From Ficedula albicollis (Eukaryota; Chordata; Aves; Passeriformes; Muscicapidae), in NCBI RefSeq assembly GCF_000247815.1, contig NC_021681.1, positions 13,826,013 to 13,890,012 of the forward strand: a DNA stretch of 64,000 nt, given 5' to 3'. Below, in pieces: positions 51,901 through 64,000 of this stretch; position 1 is the first letter of the stretch, and each line of letters starts with the position of its first letter. The notes under the pieces were generated by a model. The model saw only the letters and a list, made by a program, of their open reading frames with translations. It was not told where the DNA came from and ran no database searches. Made by a program: the position numbers and the translations under genes.

Positions 51901-54900
51901 TAAATTAATGTTTTAAATTATGTGAGCTTCCCATATTTTTAGTCAATTTGAATTTTTCTTGTTTTCCTTCAGTTTGGTACTTTATATACAGGTAGGTCGA
52001 AGTAACATTTTTGTTGCTTGTATCTTCAATAGATTTCTTTGGTTACAGCCGTGTTCTCCTTCTAGTCTAATGGTTTTAGTCTCATAATTGTGCTACAAAG
52101 AAAATTAATTTCAAAGTTCTTGACTGAAAAGCTCTAAACCTCTGATCTGTTGCTTTTGTGCTGTGTGTTTTGTAGGACTTAACTTAAACCACTTTTATTT
52201 TTTCTTTACAGACCAATTTGACAAAGTTCTCTGACACCTTACAGGAAATGATCAATTATCATAATGTGAGTATTTCTAGCTGCAACATGCACAGATAGCT
52301 CACTTCCGGTTATGTTTGATAATAGATTAATGGTAAAGCCTTTCTTGTTGACAGTGTTTGCCAAGTAATGGTTTAAATGGTGTTAAATAAATCTTGTTTT
52401 ATATTTATAAATATTTTATTAATGTTCTGTTTACAAAGTATTAAATATCCCATTTTCTGCAGATTTCCATCTTGGTTTATTTTTTAAGCTTTGGTGCTCT
52501 ATGACAGTAAATACTGAGTAGTTTAATCTTTTTGAATGAAAATGATGGTAACAGTTACAGACTATTAGTTTATACCTTCACTGCTCTGAAATAATGATTG
52601 TCTTTTCCATAATTGCTACTTTCCCCCCCAGCCTTTATAATGCACAAAAATAAGCACCTCTGATTTGCATATAGTTTTCTTTTCAGAAGGATAGTAAATT
52701 TAGACAACTGTGAAGAAAGGAGAATTTAGAATTTAAGGATTTAAGACTGATTGTAGCATTTAGCATGTCAGAGTTCAGTTGAAACTGAAGTTTCTTTTCC
52801 CTGGGTTGAAAACTAATTTGTTATTTTTTTCTCTGAAGAGTGTGGTCTTGTATTCAGAAAGCCAAAAGGATGTGTTTGTTCTTCTGTTTTCTTCCTCTTA
52901 CTTTGGCCCAACTGCTCTTTGTTAATTTCCCAGCAAATTGCTGGAAACAAACTGAAGTGTTTCCAGAGGGCTGAAAATATGCAGGACACTTAAAATGTGG
53001 AGTTTTCATACCACTGGGAGTTTAAAAATTGACAAGATAGAGAGAATGCAATGGAAGTTTTTTATCTTTAACTTGGTTTTCTAAAAGTGTCTGTTTAAGC
53101 TTTTTTTTTTTTTTAAGAATGGAAGGGAAACAAAACAGGTTAATAGCATTGTGTCTGTTTCTTTCCATTATACAAAGTGTACATACCTGCACCTAATCTA
53201 ATGAAAACTGTAAAGAAGGAATAAGTGAACAGTGGTTCTTGAGTTGTAGAGAGAAGGGAGTGCCAAGGTTCAAAGCAGCAGTATTGGAGCAAGCATTACT
53301 TTCACGTCAATGATTTCTGCAGATTAGATGGAGCAGATGAACCCAGGGTGTCTCTCTTCATCACACATCTTGTTGCTGGTTACCCTCTTAATCATGGTTT
53401 TATCTATGGTTTGCTCTTTTGGGCACCTCTGATAGGTCCTGTATTATTGCTGCTGTAATCTATGTAATCGTGGCTTGCCCTGCTTTGGTAAAATTTGGCA
53501 TGGCACAACTCTCCCTTTTGGGCAGTTTGAAGGCATGAAGCAAAGAACAAACCATATTAAAGGTTTCTTTTCAGATCTAATAAGTAGGACCAATCTGACT
53601 TCTGTCCTGCTGTTTTTCTCTCCTCCATACTCTTGCTGTGCTCACAGTGAGAACAAAATGGTTTTTATCAAAGGCACAAACATCAGGAGTGAGGCACAAT
53701 TGCTTTGCCAGATGTGTTGTGGTCCTGCTCTACTTTTTGTGAATCTGCTTAGTTCAACAGGGCTTCCTGGCTCAGAGTGACAGGTCTATTGCTGACCAAG
53801 GTGACACAGCCATCTGGAGGGAGAAGCTAGAGAGAGGAAAGAAAGGATGGAAGGTGTAGGAGATGTTGCCACTGAGTTCTGGATTACTGTCAGTTTTTTC
53901 ATGTGAGGCTTTGCTACCAATAAGGCCAGGGACCAGAGTAATGCAGCACCTTCACTGATTCAGCAATGGGGGGAGTAGCTGTGACAGCTTATGGCAATAA
54001 CAGCTGTCTTAGACTTGGAGTGAATGAAAGGTAATATGTGACAAGGCTGTAAATCTAATAAGATCATGGTCTGGGCACTTCTTTCTGTTCTTTTAGGGGA
54101 AATGATGTCTTTGTATTTTTATGCCCAGCACATTTTTTCTCTTCATTACTGTAAGCAGAATCCAAGGCTCATGTTTCTGGGAGTCCTCTAATCATTTGAG
54201 TTCCCATCTGGTTTCATCTTGTGGTATTGATCTTGGTTGGTGCACTCCCCAGGCACTGGCAAGCTTAAATGTCAGCAGTGGGAGTAGTCCCAGTGTGACT
54301 TCCAGTTTGTCAAGAAGTTCTTTATTCTAGTTGACTGCTTTTCTGGTTTCCCAAAGTGGGGATACAAACAGGTTCTTCCATGTGTTACTGGTAGATAATA
54401 TTCTGGTTGGAAGGTGCCTCAGGAGGTGTGGATGGTTTGACTGCCTGCCTAAATCAGGGTCAGATATGAGGTTGGAGCAGGTTGCTTTGGTTTTGAAAAC
54501 CTCCAAGCCTGAAGACTTGGATGCAGGGTACAGTACCACTGCTAATGAGTGGCTTAAACTCAGCCATGTTTCCCTTTAGTGTTTCTGAAAAGAGAGATGA
54601 ATGGGTGAAAGTTTTGCTGTCAGTACTTGATGTTGCCTAGCTTCTCATTTCCAAATCTTAATAAAGAATCTAAGACTGAGAGCATTTAAAGAAAAAAAAA
54701 TTTCATATTAAACTTTGAAGTTTTGACTTGCTTTTTCAATAAAATTATTTAATACTTCAAGATATTTACCTTTTATGAGAGATTCTGTTCAGCTGGGCTA
54801 ACTTTATTTTTGTGATGCTGCCTTGTGTATTTCTGTTATGCAGGAAATAGGTGGTGTAGAGGGGGTTTGGAAATTGAGGCAACATTTATTGTCTGCACAG

Positions 54901-57900
54901 TAAGAAGTGACAAAAGGATTTGTCTGGTAGCTGTTGACCTGTTCCATTCCATCCTAAAACTCAGAGGGCAGATGTGAAGCTGAAAGAATGTGTGTTTTAA
55001 TTTTCCAGTTAGAATTTTTTGGGTCCTGAGAGAACATACACATTGTCTCACGTCCAGATGTGCTTTGACCTTAAAAAATTAACAAACATCTTAGACTTCA
55101 CAATTTGAATGAGTTAATTGTATTTTTGTGCCCACCAGTCCCTCCAGCCTTCCCAAATCATAAGAAAATTTGGAAGCATTGCTTAGATCACTTATTCTTA
55201 GAAAGAATCAGCCATTCCTTGTAGTAGTCCAAGAGTGGATGTTTTTTTACAAACACATTATGTAAAGGAGATGGTACTAAATACTACATACTAACTACAT
55301 ATATGTTACATTTTTGGCATTAATTTCAATCCAACTGGCGTTTTTCCCCAGAAGTTAAGAGGGTGTTCTTGCTATGGTTTCATTTGTCTTTTAATGGTTG
55401 ATATTTTGTGAAAAACCAAAAAAATTGTTCCTTAACATTCAAAGTTGTTTCCTCAGGAATATAACTGTACAATTAACATAAATAAATTTTTATGAAATGA
55501 GGCATGTCTCATATTGTCAGGATGAGAGAATAAGATGCCAGGAGCTCTTATCTCTCCTTATTACCACAGTCTTTAAAAAAAGAGCAGCAAAAGATGTTTG
55601 GTTTTGTGTTATTTTCCCTTGCTTTCTTCCTTATCTTTTATTTATTTCAAAAGTACCGTGAAGGGATTTAAATTTTGATACTAGAGACACAGTGGTTTAA
55701 TAATAATTCTCTTCAAATTCAGTGTAATTGCCATTTACATTTCTGAGATCAGAAGGTGTAAGTACCTCTAAGTTACTGACCTACATAATAATGCTTTCTT
55801 TCAGATTCTGTTTGACCAAATCCAAAGATCAATTAAAACTCAGCTTCAGACTTTCGTTAAAGAGTAAGTTAATTTGCACTTGTAATGCGAAAATTATATA
55901 TAGAATGGAATTTTTATAATTTAATTTGAGTAAGTGAAACATCCTTTCTGTAAATAGCCACCCATAAATTGAAAAGTGTGTATTAAGGCTTTGTAAAAAA
56001 TCCCCCCAAATCACTGAGGCTTTAGATCCAGCTGCAGAAATGTTGCAATAAGATGAATTGCTGATCTAATTACATATTGTAATTGTCTAAGCCTGGGGGA
56101 CAGAGCTTTTTCCCACTAGGCATTAGATGTGTTCAGTTACATTTCAATTTTGTCCTTTCCTTGGAAAAGAAAGACAGGAAGCTTCTGTCATAATTTGTGG
56201 ATTTCCCTTTGACCCAAGCATGTATTGAAGAATGTAAAATTTGAAGAAGACACTAGCTATAGCAATCACAAGCTTGGCCTGTCTGGTGTAGCTTTAAGCT
56301 CTTTTTCATGCTTTGGAATTAATTTGTTACCCGTATTTCTTTTTCTCCGTAGAGATATTAGGAAATTTAAAGATGCAAAGAAACAGTTTGAGAAAGTGAG
56401 TGAAGAAAAGGAGAATGCTCTGGTGAAAAATGCCCAAGTCCAAAGAAATAAGCAACACGAGGTAGAGGAAGCAACCAATATTTTGACTGCAACACGGAAG
56501 TGTTTTCGACACATAGCTCTGGATTATGTTCTTCAGGTAAGGACAGCAATAAAAGCTACTTTTCAAAACCATTTGTTACATATGGTTAGAGACATGTCCT
56601 TTATAATGTCAGAAGTTCTTTTCATAAACTTCTTGGAAGCTGTAGACATTCAGGGAAAAAGGAAGAACTTTATCTGCAAGCAATTTTTCTTTTAATAAAA
56701 TCTGAGGAAAATGAATTGATGCATTCTTATTGCTTTAATGCTCTGGTATTCAGTGCCCTTGCTGCAATGACACAGTTTAATTTTCAAGTCGAACATTAAT
56801 TTTGGGAAAATCCCCAGTATTTGCTTGATACTTAAACCAAATGTTTAATGAGTTAGATATGCTGCAGTATCTTATATATTTAAAGTAAAAACTGTGACCT
56901 AGCCTAGGAAATACAATTACTTGAATCTGATACAGGATATTGGGTACTTCTGCAATTTTAGTTGTATGCTTTGGGTTGTATTCAAACATTGTATTGTATT
57001 TTGTGTTGTCTAGATGCCTCAGAGTTGGGCATTGTGCTGTAAGGGGAGTCAAGAACTTAGCTGTCCTTTACCTTTTTAGTGAATATCTCCCATAGGTTAT
57101 TGAGAGGTGTACTTTGTCATGCTGCTTTGTATCCTGTAATACAGTAATACATTCTCTTTTGATACTTAAAATCCATCTGCTTGGTACTTGCCCACAACTA
57201 CAGCAAAACAGGATTATTGCAACTCAGATGGTGTGAGAGGCTGGGGGCTTCAAATGGGTCTGAGCTTCTCTTGTGATCAAACACAGAACAGCTCTTTACA
57301 ATGAAGCTGGTTTTATATTGGACATTATCATCTTGATTTGTGACAGTCCAGACGGTTATTTAAAGCTTAATTAACTTGTCTATAAATTGTATTATGAGTT
57401 GTAAAATGAAGTTGTAAAATGTCAGCCTGGGCATGTTCACAGACATGGTGGTCAGTGGTCACCTCTGAACTTCTGCTTTTTAAACACTGAGGCCATTTTG
57501 GTGTTTAAAAAGTTGTGTGAATTATGCCCCACAGGATTATTTGTGCTAGCATTCTTGGTGGGGGAAGCTGGCAGTCACTGCTGCAGTAGGTCAGTTCCTT
57601 GTGTGTGCATTGAATTGCAGGTTATTTGCCTCCTGGAATTTGTATGTTCAAAGTATGTGCAGTTCCTGGGATAAAGATGCATTTAGAGCAACTGGGAGCA
57701 ATTTCAGCATCTCTCAATGTGGACAAAAATCAATTCAGCTTTAGGAATTCTTTCTACTTGCATGATGCTTCTGGGGAAATGGCTTCACAACTGTGGTCTG
57801 TTTGTAGCTAGATTGGCTTTAAACTGTAATTCAAAACCTTTGCTTTCCTTTTATTTTTCTTTGCCTCACAGACTGAGGGTTTATTCTATACAAACAAATC

Positions 57901-60072
57901 TTAATTATTTTTGCTGCAGAAAGTTTTCCAAAATAATGACCACTTAAATATAGAAGTAGAATCTGGTTTTGATTATAGCTTCAGCAAGTTTATTTATTTT
58001 GCTGAAATTCTAAACTGACATAGAGGTGTTAAATTACAAAGTCATGCCTGTTTCTGCTAAGTGGGTCTTTTAAAGTAAAATCTGTAGTTCTGGATGGCAA
58101 CCTTTAAAGATTAGGGAACAAAGAAGGTGGGGGAACTAGGTGGATGTGAAAAATCAGTTATTTTTTCTATATAGTGTGAAATTCCTCAAGTTTTAAGGCA
58201 ACTCTGTTAACCAGTGACTTCAGCTATCTTAAAGACACAGGTATACATGGAAAGTTACTTACTGAAACTGTTATGTTCTTGCTTGCCTTGGATTGTTAAC
58301 CAGTGACTTCAGCTATCTTAAAGACGCAGGTATACATGGAAAGTTACTTATTGAAACTGTTATGTTCTTGCTTGCCTTGGACTACTTTTGGGATATTTAA
58401 ATACTCTGAGAAAAAGTAACCCCCATCCCTACCCCCATCATTCCCTCTGTCCAGGCTGGAGTGCTGAGTGCAGCTTCTGCAAGGAGTTGGTGGGCTGGCT
58501 TAGCTCATGCTGCTTGAAACATCTTTTAATTCAGTCTCTTGAAAATGAGAACCAATTTTCCTTGCTTGAAAGGTGCATTATATTACTTCTAGCTAGCACA
58601 TGGTGTCTTGTATTTTCCCTACTGATACAAGAAATTTGTGACTATCATAATGAAGCTCAAGCTTTGCAAGTGTTCTCTGATTGCATCACTTTGATATCAT
58701 GAGAGAACTAGAGTGCATCTTCTTTTAAAAGTACTTTGGGAAGTCTGATATTGAGCTGTCTTCTTGTGGTGTTTTAAGCTTAGATGTGATTATTTAGGGG
58801 AAAATTGCAAATAAAATAAGAAGTTTTAAAATAAAATAAATTTCTTGTTTATTCTTTTTTCCTAGATCAATGTTCTTCAATCTAAAAGAAGAGCAGAAAT
58901 CTTAAAATCGGTAAGATATACTTTATCCTCTGTATATCAAATATTTTAATCCATCTGAAATTAAAAATATGACCACAAAGCAGTATGTTAAAAATTTAGT
59001 CCTTTTATTGATCAAAATGTCAGTACATTTGGCAGTTTGGTTACTGTCAGTTTGGCCTTTAATGTAGCTTGGCATACATGTTTAACTGTTTTTGGCAATC
59101 CTTCTGGTTCAGATTTGAACACTTACAGGTTTTTACTACTCTTGATCCTTTGGTATGTGTTCCACAGTTAAAATCAAACTTTGTTCACCAAGAGTTCTGC
59201 TATTTAGGTCTGGTTTATTACTTTGTAAACACTAAGTGCTACTTATAATCTATTCTAAGATGAATTCTACTCTTTCTAAGACCAGGGAAAATTTTAATAT
59301 GGAATCTGCTAAATGAATATAAAGCTATGCCTGCATGCCAGTTTTTTCCACATTGCATTCCCTTTTCTGCTTCACATTGTCACTGTATCACATTATCATT
59401 TTTAAAAGTCTATAATAGAGAGTGACAAATTAAACAGTGCTATTTTTTCAAATGTCTGAAGTTGCTCTACCGTAATTTTCTTAATTCCTTAAAAAGCAGA
59501 AACCTTGATTCATTTATAACTGCCTCCTATTCTGCTCTGCACCTTCCCAACTTTCCTATTTTAAGGCCTGACAGTCTTCTCAGCTATGTACATAAAGGTT
59601 ATGGGTTTGGATCATTAGTAAAATATTCTATAGCCTCTCTCTACCTTACATCTCCCAGTTAAAAAGGAGATAACAAAAACTTCAGGTGACATGAATTAGA
59701 AGTAGTTTTCTGCCATTAAGTAGATTTCTTTTGTTTTGCTTATGGGGTTAATGCTATCAACTGACTTCTGAGAGTTTTTGGCTTGGTTCTTTTCTTCCTT
59801 TACTTTGCAAGTTTATTTTACAACATTGGAAGCTCTGTGAGATATTGATGTAAAACTGTCAGGACATGTGAGGAGAAATTAAACCTGAAATGGTAGGTTA
59901 TGTGAAGTAAGTGACATATTTATGTGATATGTGATACAGTTTTTAAGAGAATAAATATTTACTTTGTTCCTTCTAGATGTTATCGTTTATGTATGCACAT
60001 CTGGCTTTTTTCCACCAAGGCTACGATCTGTTTAGTGAACTTGAACCCTACATGAAAGATCTTGGTGCACAG
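48895..60072 (+). CDS. ACAP2: ACAP2, exons 2-8 (BAR domain), partial at both ends
   Basis: ArfGAP with coiled-coil, ankyrin repeat and PH domains 2, an ARF6 GTPase-activating protein of endosomal and plasma membranes that also binds Rab35 (family knowledge). Exons 48895-48952, 51452-51571, 52212-52265, 55805-55863, 56353-56536, 58866-58910 and 59977-60072 join in frame. By mammalian numbering they encode about residues 19-223, nearly the whole N-terminal BAR domain, reading ATLEEVEGDVTELELKLDK onward to KDLGAQ. Exon 1 (about 18 residues) is missing, probably under the C run at 29869-30354. The PH, ArfGAP and ankyrin exons lie beyond the window. Exon 8 is present twice (second copy 60116-60211). 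Confidence 0.95.
48953..51451 (+). other. ACAP2: ACAP2 intron 2
   Basis: Holds a GC-rich patch (about 49060-49350) and a 67-bp tandem duplication (50723-50856). No exon recognised. Confidence 0.7.
50723..50856. repeat. 67-bp tandem duplication (x2)
   Basis: Units 50723-50789 and 50790-50856 begin GAAGTGGGAAAACATCCCTC and end GCCATGAGGCTGAG. Only a few differences. Confidence 0.92.
51452..51571 (+). CDS. ACAP2: ACAP2 exon 3
   Basis: Forty codons in phase 0: LVKLCIAMIDTGKAF, CTANKQFMNGIRDLAQYS, CKDTLVE. Acceptor CATTTTAG, donor GTAAGT. Confidence 0.95.
51572..55804 (+). other. ACAP2: ACAP2 introns 3 and 4
   Basis: 51572-52211 and 52266-55804 (exon 4 lies between them). AT-rich with short T and A runs. 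A 101-codon open frame at 53475-53780 has no recognisable domain. I see no repeat family or RNA gene. Confidence 0.6.
52212..52265 (+). CDS. ACAP2: ACAP2 exon 4
   Basis: Eighteen codons, TNLTKFSDTLQEMINYHN, phase 0 on both sides. Acceptor TTCTTTACAG, donor GTGAGT. Confidence 0.94.
55805..55863 (+). CDS. ACAP2: ACAP2 exon 5
   Basis: Encodes ILFDQIQRSIKTQLQTFVK plus two bases of a Glu codon. Acceptor CTTTCAG, donor GTAAGT. Confidence 0.94.
56353..56536 (+). CDS. ACAP2: ACAP2 exon 6
   Basis: Completes the split Glu, then encodes DIRKFKDAKKQFEKVSEEKE and ends RHIALDYVLQ (61 codons). Long charged helix of the BAR domain. Acceptor CTCCGTAG, donor GTAAGG. Confidence 0.96.
56537..58865 (+). other. 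ACAP2: ACAP2 intron 6
   Basis: AT-rich. The only structured element I see is the 89-bp tandem duplication at 58205-58382. Introns 5 (55864-56352) and 7 (58911-59976) show nothing recognisable. Confidence 0.6.
58205..58382. repeat. 89-bp tandem duplication (x2)
   Basis: Units 58205-58293 and 58294-58382 share GTTAACCAGTGACTTCAGCT through CTTGCTTGCCTTGGA, with about two differences (ACACAG versus ACGCAG, TTACTG versus TTATTG). Confidence 0.92.
58866..58910 (+). CDS. ACAP2: ACAP2 exon 7
   Basis: Fifteen codons, INVLQSKRRAEILKS, phase 0. Acceptor TTTCCTAG, donor GTAAGA. Confidence 0.93.
59977..60072 (+). CDS. ACAP2: ACAP2 exon 8, copy 1
   Basis: Thirty-two codons beginning MLSFMYAHLAFFHQGYD and ending KDLGAQ, the last BAR helix, phase 0 on both sides. 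Acceptor TTCCTTCTAG, donor GTAACA. Confidence 0.94.
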
Positions 60073-60115
60073 GTAACAAATTATTTTAAAAATGTAGAAG
60101 TACTGTTCCTTCTAG

Positions 60116-60211
60116 ATGTTATCGTTTATGTATGCACATCTGGCTTTTTTCCACCAAGGCTACGATCTGTTTAGTGAACTTGAACCCTACATGAAAGATC
60201 TTGGTGCACAG
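60116..60211 (+). CDS. ACAP2: ACAP2 exon 8, copy 2 (duplicate)
   Basis: Same 96 bases as copy 1 with identical acceptor and donor, 139 bp downstream. The 43-bp spacing between copies is too short for a normal vertebrate intron, so both are unlikely to be spliced into one mRNA. Inclusion of both would keep frame and duplicate 32 residues. May be a real duplication or an assembly error. Confidence 0.75.
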
Positions 60212-60242
60212 GTAACAAATTATTTTAAAAATGTAGAACTAC

Positions 60243-63200
60243 TATATGCTGAAATTGAGGAAATCTTTATATATGCTTACATATCAGGTACTTCATAGAT
60301 TAATTTGACAAAAAGGGAATTGTAGTATAATAAAGACAAAAAATATACTGTAATGAAAGGAATGAATATAGTTACAAATGGAAAGTTGTCTGTTTACTAA
60401 AATTAATACTACCTTTAGGATTTACATACTTTAGGATAGCAATGCACTGCTCTGTGAGGTATGATATTCAGGATACTGGATTATTTGGATTTCAAAATTT
60501 TTGTATTTGACCCATGTTTATAAATATATCTAATAATAAAATATAGATAAGTCTGGTTTTCCTTCTACTCGTTTACTTTTTTTACTGTATCAATTATGCA
60601 GTCTGCATAATTAAATTTTGATGTGTGCATATATAACTTTGATGTTAGCAACTTAGATCATAAAGTGGAAGTATGATTTTAATAAGTAGTGCAAAATTTA
60701 GTTTCTGCATGGAATCCTTCTTGCCCAGTTTTGTTGTTTAAAAAGAGACCATTGACATTTCTGGGTTTTCAGTGAGGTCCATGAAAAGCTTCATGGACCA
60801 CTGCCAGCAGGTGGATACAGGAAACATTGAAAATAGTTATGCAAATAGATTAGAACATACAGTGTTCAAACAAAGATCTGTCTGTGGTGCAGAAGAAGTG
60901 GTGAGGAAGACTCAGCAGTGTCTTGACTTGTTTTTCAGTGCAAGTTATATGGGCACTTTCTTTTTGCCTCTATCTGAGGACTTACAACGTGTTTTGATAC
61001 AAACCCTTCTATCACCTCTTCCCAAACAGATCCACAAAGCAGCCAACCAAATTTTTAATTGTCTGTCTGGGTAAAAAAAGCAAATAAATTGCAGCAAACC
61101 TTTATATTCATCTTGAGCAGATGTGTCATTGAATGTCTAAGAGATTAAATTGTTCTGATCTGTGCAGTGGAGCAGATTGGGAGTTTAGAAAATAACTCCA
61201 ACAGCCCAATGGCTGAATAGTTATTTTTCTGCTAGACTAGGCCCCAGTTGGGTTTCTGTGAGTCTTAATTACGTGTAGAAACATGTTGGGTCTTGGTGTC
61301 ATAGCGGCACTTGGATAGTTCAGGTGGATGTTACTCTTCCATAGTTGTGCTCTTTATTCTTCAACAGCCTTCCAGTTTGGGTTGTAAGTGTTGAACTGCA
61401 GTGTCTGGTTGTATAACGTGTCCTATACTTCTGTGGAAGAGGGGACAGGGAAAGGAGACACCAACTATGGAGTTGATTGTGGGTTATGCTATCAGCCAGG
61501 CTTCAATGCTTCCATTTCATTGATGTGATTCAAGCAGGAAAACACAAGGTTATTTTTGAATGTCTGGTCATGCTTTTGCTTGATCTGGTAAGGAGCACTG
61601 TGTAGCATTCATTTTGGTGCTGGTATCATAGCAACTGAAGGAGTTAAATTTAGAAAATCCATAACTAAGAATGTTTTAAATATATTGCAGTTGGAGCAAG
61701 GATAGACTGAAGATCCTAAAGTTGTACAAGTTGAGGAATTGTTCCTTCGTAGCAGACCTTGGCATTTAAGTAATGGATATTTTTCATGACAGAAGCAGAT
61801 TTGTAAATAACTGTTGAAAGTTTTAACAGTTGATGGCTTTGCAGCTGGTCCTGATTGAAGCTTCTGCCTAACAAAGCATGTTGTGACATAACAGGGATTT
61901 GCTGGATTTTTGTGAAAATGCTGTTAGATTCCTTCTGTTGGTGAGTGAGTTTTCATTCCTAGGTGAATTTTGTGTATGATCTTAATTACAAGGGTTAACA
62001 GCATCTGAAGTAATAGAATTGATCCTAAATAGTATAGTTGTAATTTTGAATTATATTGTCTGTATTTTCAAAATAATTGTTTTACTGTGATGAAATAGGA
62101 TTAAGCAATTTTGCTTTCTGACTACTTCAGGTCAGAGCAGGATCCCTTGGGAATCAGATCATTATATAGGAATCTTTGATGGTGTGTAAGCATAATATGA
62201 GCTTTTGCATGGAAACGATGGTTTTTGGTTCTTTTCATATGAAATGTTGTATTAGCTTAAAAAGAAAACAGTGGAATTTTCATTGAGATGAGTATTCAAA
62301 AAGCCAAATATTTTAGTCTGACTTAATTCTCCTCAGAACACCAGTTAGAGCATAATGTTTATAAAAATACATTTACCAGTAAATGCAGTAGTTTGAAAAC
62401 CCTAATTTTCTGAAAATTACCCAGTGATGCTATAATGACTGGGATTTTGATAGTTTAGTTGTCATTTGCAACAGCTTTTGATAGTTGTTGTATGCTGTTG
62501 GTCTCTTTCAAGACAATTGATGTGCTGCTCACCTGAGGGAAAAGGAAGGAGCTCTGGTTTGAGCTTGCAAACAGGAATGGTGCAATGCTGTCTTCATAGT
62601 AAAAAAAGTAACTGATGGAATGAACTGCTGTTAATAATTTTGTATTGGCTGTGATAAATGTACCCTCAAATGCTTGTATTCAAGATAAATTAGAGGTAAT
62701 TGCCCTACCCTGGGTGGCTGCCTTCTGTTTCATCTAATGGGGTAGAAGGAAGAATTCCTTGGAGGCCATGTGCAGATTCCTGGTTCTGAAGTTTTAGCAA
62801 GAAACTTGGTATCTATAAACTTTTGAACAGCACTTGACCCAGTTCTCATCTTTGTGATGAAAGAAATGGTTTCCCAATGGTTCTTGATGCAAAACAATCT
62901 TTGAGCCCAGTCTCTGTTTTAGAGGCTCTCGTGTCATTTTTAAGTCCTATAGCTGCTTAGATGCAGCATCTGGACGCTTCAACCTTCAGCGTGTTCCTGT
63001 TCACAAATACCTGTAATGGTGTGCAAGTGCTGATACTGCCTTTTGGGCCAGAGGGGAAGGCAGAGAGAGAAGAGTTTAAAAAAGTAACAGGCTATGGAAT
63101 TGGATCCAGATGTTTGAGCTTTCTGATGTCTCTGTAATTGTTGGAGACTGTCTAGCATGAGGGTGTAAAGGCCTGTTATTGTCTCTTTTTTCTCATTTAT

Positions 63201-64000
63201 GTCATGTCAAGCAAGGCAAGTGAAAGACTGGGAAATGGCCAGAGTTGGCAGGGCCTGTCACTTGTGGTTCTGAGAGCGAGTGGAGGGGATCCTCTTAGTG
63301 TGTGGATCAGAGGATGTGTTAGTCATCTGTGCCGAGTGAGGGCCCAGCTGGGAGCTGGTGCTGCTGCTGCTGTTCTCGCTGTGGGCCTGGAGCAGAGCCA
63401 GGCCTGTCCCACAGCCCAGGGCTGCGGGCTGAGCCCTGTGCCCAGCGCTGCCGGCACCGCGGCCGGGGCTGGGTAATGGCAGCCTGGAGTTACAGCTGCG
63501 CTAACGCAGGGCTCCTCGGGCGTGGAGGTACCAAACCAATTGGTCTTCCAGGCAACATCTGCTTCTCTACTGCATTTCTCACTTAAACATGAAGGCCTGT
63601 ATAAAACAACAAACAACAAAACCAAAAGAATCAAAACTATAAAGCAAAAACAACCAAAATAAGCAACCAACCACAGAAGAAAACCCCAATCAAACTGTCT
63701 CTTACAGGCTATCTTAAATTTCCTCACTTTTTTTCTTTTTCTTTTTGTGATTGTAAAATGAAATGTTTTGGGCAGTGTCTTTTTTATTATCACAGACTTT
63801 GTAAGGATACTAACTTAGAGATTGTCACGGAGAATATTTGTTATTTTCAAAACCATATTTTTATTTCCAAAATTAGTTTGATTGTCTCTACCTAAGATTT
63901 CAAGCAATCTTGTTTGAGTACTGCTGGTCGGCTGATCAAAACTATCGACACAAAATCCTGGTTGAGACAGTTCTCCCACTTTGTGGAGGGAAAAATCCAT
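60243..64000 (+). other. ACAP2: ACAP2 intron 8 (continues beyond window)
   Basis: No exon encoding the next ACAP2 residues was found. Contents are a perfect 10-bp-stem inverted repeat at 60776-60799, a 100-codon open frame at 60772-61074 without a recognised domain, and a GC-rich patch at about 63200-63540. Confidence 0.6.
60776..60799. repeat. Short perfect inverted repeat
   Basis: GGTCCATGAA and TTCATGGACC flank a 4-base AAGC loop. No poly-T or other sign that it is a functional hairpin. Confidence 0.8.

Larger units (their letters stand above)
59965..60242. repeat. 139-bp tandem duplication containing ACAP2 exon 8
   Basis: Units 59965-60103 and 60104-60242 differ at about one position near the end (GAAGTACT versus GAACTACT). 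Each contains the pyrimidine tract, acceptor, exon, donor and about 30 bp of intron. Confidence 0.95.

Overview
This is vertebrate nuclear DNA, most likely from a bird. The evidence is spliced genes with GT-AG introns, degraded CR1 LINE 3' ends (one with the terminal ATTCTATGATTCTA-type sequence), GC-rich first-exon islands and fairly compact introns. The three recognisable genes, APOD, PPP1R2 and ACAP2, all lie on the + strand in the head-to-tail order of the 3q29-type vertebrate synteny block. Nothing bacterial, viral or CRISPR-like is visible.

Layout. 1-3450: GC-moderate upstream DNA with no gene recognised. 3460-9225: complete APOD, with a TATA box, a non-coding first exon and four coding exons that join in frame to a 189-residue lipocalin. 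10484-10732: CR1 fragment. 10733-11015: degenerate GTGTCC-rich minisatellite. 11016-12782: GC-rich flank and a 1692-bp pure C run where PPP1R2 exon 1 is expected. 17064-19391: PPP1R2 exons 2-5, followed by a tandem 568-bp duplication and two alternative candidates for the last exon (23312 or 24331). About 29100-30700: CpG island with two further C runs, the expected site of ACAP2 exon 1. 30355-48894: large first intron of ACAP2. 48895-60072: ACAP2 exons 2-8, encoding about residues 19-223, most of the BAR domain. The rest of ACAP2 lies beyond the window.

Functionally these are unrelated neighbours. ApoD is a secreted lipid-binding lipocalin, PPP1R2 is inhibitor-2 of protein phosphatase 1, and ACAP2 is an ARF6 GTPase-activating protein. 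Nothing suggests they act as a system.

The most striking features are structural. Four long pure-C runs occur, and two groups of them replace the expected first exons of PPP1R2 and ACAP2. There are also about ten near-identical local tandem duplications, including a whole ACAP2 coding exon with its splice sites and part of a PPP1R2 exon. I think many of these are sequencing or assembly artefacts, but some could be real young duplications. I found no convincing undescribed biological system.
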